Assembly: GCA_017849585.1 (NCBI GenBank) | Contig: JAFIGT010000029.1 | Location: 62,001 to 126,000, forward strand | DNA from: Verrucomicrobium sp. | GTDB lineage: Bacteria; Verrucomicrobiota; Verrucomicrobiia; Methylacidiphilales; UBA1321 | DNA: 64,000 bases | Direction of reading: 5' to 3' | The notes under the pieces: model-generated | The model's input: the letters and a program-made list of their open reading frames with translations, nothing else | The model's database searches: none | Told to the model about the DNA's origin: nothing | Position numbers and translations under genes: made by a program | Shown: piece by piece, positions 60,551 to 64,000 of the stretch | Numbering within the stretch: the stretch's first letter is position 1 | Layout: each line of letters starts with the position of its first letter

Positions 60551-60742
60551 TTAGCGAACGTGGTCATCGAAATATTTCTCGATGTCTTCGCGGGCCTTGC
60601 CGGTGCGCTTTTGTATGCGGCCGATGAGTTCATCTTCCTTGCCCGCGACGTAAGTCAGATCGTCGTCGGTGAGTTCGGCAAAGGCCTGTTTGAGGCGACC
60701 CTTGACGATGTTCCAGTTTCCTTTGGCAATTTGTGTGTTCAT
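60551..60742 (-). CDS. CsbD-family stress protein
   Basis: The ATG at 60742 is chosen because it gives the family start MNTQIAKGNWNIVKGRLKQAF. The product has 63 residues, with LTDDDLTYVAGKEDELIGRIQ and REDIEKYFDD as further CsbD features. AAGGAAC precedes the ATG. CsbD proteins are small, highly charged and induced by general stress in many bacteria. The molecular role is unknown. Confidence 0.92.
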   Translation of the reverse strand: MNTQIAKGNWNIVKGRLKQAFAELTDDDLTYVAGKEDELIGRIQKRTGKAREDIEKYFDDHVR

Positions 60743-60805
60743 GACATGGTTCCTTATGATTTGTTTTTCAACTGCGGTCCTTGTGAACCGCCACACACTT
60801 ACTAG

Positions 60806-60821
60806 CGCCGGGGCCATGCCA
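60806..60821 (-). promoter_or_regulatory. Sigma-54 type promoter (CsbD-DUF1328 operon)
   Basis: The minus strand reads TGGCATGGCCCCGGCG, with GG and GC 10 bases apart. The predicted start point is about 60795, 53 bases before the ATG. Confidence 0.6.
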
Positions 60822-60903
60822 GATGAAGGGTTGCCGGATCAAGTGGTTGATACCACAACGTTTCGAGGAAATTGAGTTCCGCAAACCGAGCGCGCGGACT
60901 CCT

Positions 60904-60945
60904 GCATTCCGCACTAAGGCGCGGTGAGTCCATGGCAATTTGCAG
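60904..60945. promoter_or_regulatory. Shared enhancer-type dyads between divergent sigma-54 promoters
   Basis: TGC-ATTCC-GCA (60904-60914) and GGC-AATTT-GCA (60935-60945) are 31 bp apart. The first is 89 bp from the CsbD -24, and the second is 88 bp from the -24 at 61028. Each site is thus the near site for one promoter and the far site for the other. Confidence 0.65.
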
Positions 60946-61026
60946 TCAGCCGAGCCGCGACTGGCGGTCTCACTCGCTGAGGGCAATCACTTCGCTCCCA
61001 GCGCATTAAAGAACACGCTGCGTATT

Positions 61027-61042
61027 TGGCATGGGGCAAGCC
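61027..61042 (+). promoter_or_regulatory. Sigma-54 type promoter (61104 stress protein)
   Basis: TGGCATGGGGCAAGCC has GG and GC 10 bases apart. The predicted start point is about 61053, 51 bases before the ATG. Confidence 0.65.
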
Positions 61043-61103
61043 GTGAGGGAGAGAATGGTAAAACCCGCAGTGCAGTCGAAACTCAATTTGAAAGGACTCT
61101 TTT

Positions 61104-61601
61104 ATGGCCATCTCACAATCACAAGTTCCTCCCTATCGACAAATCGGAGCGCTCTTTAAAAATCCAGACGATGCCCAGCGCGCCGTGGATGAGCTCGTGT
61201 CGGAGGGCTTTCCCCGTAATGACATCTCCCTGAGTACGGAACAGTATCTCAAGAATGTACCCGGAGTGCGGCATCAGGCGTTGCGCGAGGGCGGCTTCGT
61301 GGAGGAAGACGTGCTTTATTTCGACAAGGAATTGGCGGACGGCAAAACGCTGGTTTCCGTGGGGCATGTCCTCGAGGAGCAATGCGGCACGGTCATTCAC
61401 ATTCTCAACAAGAATGGTTCCCACTATGACCCGGATGGCACGCGCAATGTGCGTGATGATGTCGTGGGCATGACGACCGGAGCACTGGTCGGCGCGGCCT
61501 TGGGTGCCGTATTCGGTGGGCCCATTGGGGCGGCCGTGGGCGAGGTCGGCGGTGGGGCGATCGGCGGTACGATCGGCAAGATCAAAGAGGAATCGGAATA
61601 G
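61104..61601 (+). CDS. General-stress-type protein with glycine-zipper tail
   Basis: This 165-residue protein starts with a domain resembling the general stress protein 17M/YflT type (RQIGALFKNPDDAQRAVDELVSEGFPRNDISLS). The C-terminus is a glycine-zipper segment (GMTTGALVGAALGAVFGG, then GAAVGEVGGGAIGG) that may associate with membranes. AAAGGA precedes the ATG. It is divergent from CsbD across shared activator sites. Confidence 0.75.
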   Translation: MAISQSQVPPYRQIGALFKNPDDAQRAVDELVSEGFPRNDISLSTEQYLKNVPGVRHQALREGGFVEEDVLYFDKELADGKTLVSVGHVLEEQCGTVIHILNKNGSHYDPDGTRNVRDDVVGMTTGALVGAALGAVFGGPIGAAVGEVGGGAIGGTIGKIKEESE

Positions 61602-61627
61602 TTCTCCCAATGCGATGCGTCCCGCAG

Positions 61628-61649
61628 ACAAGGCAGGTGACTGCCTTGT
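61628..61649. terminator. Hairpin between convergent genes
   Basis: ACAAGGCAG and CTGCCTTGT form a 9-bp stem with a GTGA loop between the stress gene and dnaA stop codons. There is no clear T-run in either direction. Confidence 0.45.
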
Positions 61650-61659
61650 GTGTACGCGG

Positions 61660-63048
61660 TTAGCGCACCGAGGGATTACTGAGCTTCTCGCCCAGATAAT
61701 TGGCGACCTGACGCAGCTTTTCGTCGGACTTCATCTTCTCTTCAATGGTGCGGCAGGCGTGCAAAACGGTGCCGTGATCGCGACCACCAAAGGCGTCGCC
61801 GATTTCATTGAGCGAAGAACTCGTCAGCTTGCGGCTGAGGTACATGGCGAGCTGGCGCGGCAACGCGATATTGGCGGGGCGGCGTTTGCTGGTCATGTCG
61901 GCGAGACGAATATCGTAGGTCTCGGCCACCTTGCGCTGGATGCTGTCGATGTTGACAGTCTGCTGGCCTTCCTGTTGGAGAAGATCCTTCAGCAAGACTT
62001 CGGCCTGCGGAACGGTGATGCTCTTGCCGTGCAGGGAGGCGAACGCGGCCACGCGGGTCAGCGCACCTTCAAGTCGGCGGACGTTGCTCTTGACCTTTTC
62101 CGCGATGTAGCGGAGCACATCGTCGGTGAGTTTTTCCGGCATGGTGGAAAGCTTGTGGCGCAGGATCGCAATGCGGGTTTCCAAATCAGGCGGCTGCAGT
62201 TCCGCCGTCAGACCCCATTCGAAGCGCGAGATGAGTCGTTTTTCCAGGCTCGCAATTTCATTGGGAGGCGAATCGCTGGTGAGAATGATCTGCTTGCTGC
62301 CGTCGAAGAGGCAGTTGAACGTGTGGAAAAATTCCTGCTGGGTGCTGTCCTTGCCGGCAAGGAACTGAATGTCGTCAATCATGAGGACATCGACCTGGCG
62401 GTAGCTCTTGCGGAATTTGGTAAGTTCGCCGTGCTGAAGCGCCGCGATGTACTCGTTGGTGAATTGCTCGGAGGTGACGTAAAGCACGCGGAGGTGCTTT
62501 TTGTTTTGCAGGATCGAATGACCAATGGCCTGCATGAGGTGGGTCTTGCCCAGACCAACCCGGCCATGGAGAAAGAGCGGATTGTAACTGCGGGCGGGTG
62601 CCTTGGCGACCTGCTCGGCGGCGGCGTGGGCGAACTGGTTGTTGATGCCGACGACGAACGAGTCAAACGTGTTGCGCTGGTTGAGACCGTGGCGCGCCGA
62701 AGAAACGGGCGTGGGGCGGATCTTCTCCTCTTCCACAACGGGGGCAACGGCGGGGATTTCCACCGGCACGGCCGCGGCAACGGGTTTCTTCGTGTTGAAA
62801 GCAATCTTCACCGGAATCTCGAGCACACGCGAGGCAACGGCAGTGAGCTGCTGGAGGTAGTTCTCCTCGATCCAGTATTGATAGATCGTGTTCTCCGCAT
62901 GAAGCGTGAGGGTGCTATTGGCAAAACTCTCGGCGCGGAGCGGGGTGAACCAACGGTTGACCGCATCGAGCGATACAACCTGTTGCAATTCAGTGCAAAT
63001 ACGCTGCCACGTATCGCCAAGATGAAGATTTGTTAGGGCGTTGTTCAC
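61660..63048 (-). CDS. dnaA: Chromosomal replication initiator DnaA
   Basis: This 462-residue protein uses a GTG start at 63048. Domain I is short (TWQRICTELQQVVSLDAVNRWF). The AAA+ domain has FLHGRVGLGKTHLMQAIGH (Walker A), VDVLMIDDIQFLAG (Walker B), and the sensor region SLEKRLISRFEWGL. Domain IV has the DnaA signature GGRDHGTVLHACRTIEEK, which contacts the DnaA box. It binds ATP and oriC to start replication. The antisense frame is also open for 510 codons, which is a shadow. Confidence 0.97.
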   Translation of the reverse strand: MNNALTNLHLGDTWQRICTELQQVVSLDAVNRWFTPLRAESFANSTLTLHAENTIYQYWIEENYLQQLTAVASRVLEIPVKIAFNTKKPVAAAVPVEIPAVAPVVEEEKIRPTPVSSARHGLNQRNTFDSFVVGINNQFAHAAAEQVAKAPARSYNPLFLHGRVGLGKTHLMQAIGHSILQNKKHLRVLYVTSEQFTNEYIAALQHGELTKFRKSYRQVDVLMIDDIQFLAGKDSTQQEFFHTFNCLFDGSKQIILTSDSPPNEIASLEKRLISRFEWGLTAELQPPDLETRIAILRHKLSTMPEKLTDDVLRYIAEKVKSNVRRLEGALTRVAAFASLHGKSITVPQAEVLLKDLLQQEGQQTVNIDSIQRKVAETYDIRLADMTSKRRPANIALPRQLAMYLSRKLTSSSLNEIGDAFGGRDHGTVLHACRTIEEKMKSDEKLRQVANYLGEKLSNPSVR

Positions 63049-63060
63049 AAGTTATTCACA
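63041..63060. promoter_or_regulatory. DnaA-box-like sites at the dnaA start
   Basis: TTATTCACA at 63052-63060 matches the TTATNCACA DnaA-box consensus. TTGTTCACA at 63041-63049 overlaps the dnaA start codon with two mismatches to TTATCCACA. TTATTCACC near 63247 has one mismatch. This could be autoregulation of dnaA or part of an origin. Confidence 0.5.
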
Positions 63061-64000
63061 GGCTGTAAAGGCTTAAGAGAGAGATCGGATGATTATCCAT
63101 TTTTCCACCAGATATCTTTAAATCCGTCATAAGATATTCTCTGCGAGGACCTTGCAGTCCCATTTTTCTCTCAATTACACAAACTTGAAAATTCACGCCA
63201 TTCGGAAGCGTTCCTTAAACGCTCTGAATGGCTTGAGTTGCTGCGAATTATTCACCACGCACTCCAGCAACTGGAAAGGCGTGATGAGGAATCGGCAGGG
63301 GAGGGTCAAATTAGGATTCCGATTGTTGCTTCGCAAGATAAATGCACGACTTCGATCAACTTTTTCTTTCGATTTAGAGTTGACGCGCAAAATCCAGAGG
63401 AACTGCGTGGGACTGCTTCGTTTGCAACGAAATAGAGCATGAAATTCCATCATGAGCTGGTGAGAAAAAATTGTGACGAACGTTTTGCAAAAGTTTTCCC
63501 GTGTGAATATCGGGTGAAGTATGCGCGAAAAAAGGAGCCCCGTCTCCGAACCGCTCCCAACGTCACCAGTGTTTCACTCCGCCCTCCCCCGCCACACGGA
63601 GCGGATACCCAGAGCGAAGCTCTCTAAATGCGTACTCATGCTGGGAGTAGTAAAGCACAGATCCGCCGCGAGCGTTTACGTTAGGTGAGCTACGTTGGCT
63701 ACGTGCGCGAGATTTTTGCGGAGTGTGGAAGAATTTCTCGCCAAGGTACTCAAGGGAAGATGGTATTCGTGTTCAGAAAAGCCTTTGCCCCTTGCCCGAT
63801 CCCTCGACTGCGCTCGGGATGACCAGCGTAACGCTGTACTCGGCAGCTGATTTGCTCCGCAAATCGCCTCCAAGACAGTCACGTTTCACACTCCGTCATC
63901 CCGAGCGTAGTCGAGGGATCGGGCAAGGGGGCGATCAAATCCGAAGAAAAGGTGACTGTCCCCTATTTCTATTTTCTATTCCGCCAATAATTTCATCGAT
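63061..64000. other. Gene-free region upstream of dnaA
   Basis: No convincing gene is seen in these 940 bases. A minus-strand frame at 63193-63453 (86 codons) has no recognisable domain. The expected neighbours rpmH and rnpA are not present. The part up to about 63500 is AT-richer and could hold the replication origin. The rest contains the long inverted repeat at 63788-63930. At the end, GTGACTGTCCCCTATTTC looks like a fragment that often accompanies REP-associated transposase genes. Confidence 0.45.
63788..63930. repeat. Long inverted repeat (two 36-bp arms)
   Basis: Arms 63788-63823 and 63895-63930 are reverse complements with one mismatch (CCCCTTGCCCGATCCC ... / ... GGGATCGGGCAAGGGG), separated by 71 bases. 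A degraded arm lies at 30336-30362. GACAGTCAC and GTGACTGTC flank the second arm in opposite orientation (about 63874 and 63952). This looks like a REP/MITE-type element. Confidence 0.7.

Noticed and set aside
61504-63036. 510-codon plus-strand open frame
   Set aside because: It is antisense to dnaA, which has all its motifs. The frame is a shadow of G+C-rich codon use.
63193-63453. 86-codon minus-strand frame upstream of dnaA
   Set aside because: It does not look like RnpA or RpmH, has no ribosome site and no domain.
1-64000. tRNA, rRNA, CRISPR arrays, complete insertion sequences
   Set aside because: None could be recognised by eye. A tRNAscan/Infernal search would settle whether a small RNA was missed.

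Overview
The window looks like a chromosomal segment of a heterotrophic, polysaccharide-degrading member of the Verrucomicrobiota. This is inferred from the mix of PEP-CTERM sorting signals, pseudopilins with a C-terminal H-X9-DG motif, many multi-domain glycoside hydrolases under LacI/AraC control, and generally weak Shine-Dalgarno sequences. No tRNA, rRNA, CRISPR array or intact transposase was seen.

Layout. (1) 1-7.6 kb: the start of a prepilin peptidase gene, aroE, a secreted protein of unknown function, a large GH99-like secreted protein, an HNH-repeat protein and a GT9 heptosyltransferase-like gene. (2) 7.8-15.8 kb: a LacI regulator followed by a plus-strand run (PEP-CTERM protein, paralogue without the anchor, beta-helix protein, pseudopilin, GH4 enzyme, second beta-helix protein). 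By eye this part is lower in G+C than its surroundings. (3) 24.4-15.9 kb, minus strand: a LacI-led operon (LacI, PEP-CTERM protein, pseudopilin, secreted lectin-like protein, GH2 enzyme, probable alpha/alpha-toroid protein). (4) 24.6-30 kb: a 1233-residue glycosidase ending in a dockerin, then, 4 bases later, a PEP-CTERM protein whose body looks like a cohesin, then a LacI paralogue of the one in region 3. (5) 30.4-41.3 kb: a sodium-solute symporter, GH113-like enzyme, AraC regulator, GH5 enzyme, third pseudopilin, PocR/AraC regulator and a double-Rossmann FAD protein. (6) 41.5-61.6 kb: a class III aminotransferase and then a dense block of envelope/stress genes (lipoproteins, DUF1328 x2, CsbD, DUF892, lmo0937-type and DUF3185-type membrane proteins, 3D-domain protein, GH13 plus transglutaminase, DUF748), two sensor kinases, two single-domain response regulators and a sigma-54 response regulator resembling AlgB. 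(7) 61.7-64 kb: dnaA, DnaA-box-like sites upstream of it, and a gene-free tail with a long inverted repeat.

Main observation. Most transcription units in region 6, plus the HNH-repeat gene at 6.5 kb, are preceded by a sigma-54 type -24/-12 element (TGGCAY-N8-GC). At 85-89 bp upstream of almost every -24 element lies a TGC-N5-GCA dyad or half of one. A second copy usually lies 31-32 bp further out. This was read by eye from the sequence. It suggests one regulon driven by the AlgB-like activator encoded at 57.6-59.0 kb, probably paired with the KinB-like kinase at 49.1-51.0 kb.

The second notable observation is the dockerin enzyme next to the PEP-CTERM-anchored cohesin-like protein, which may be a minimal surface-attachment pair.
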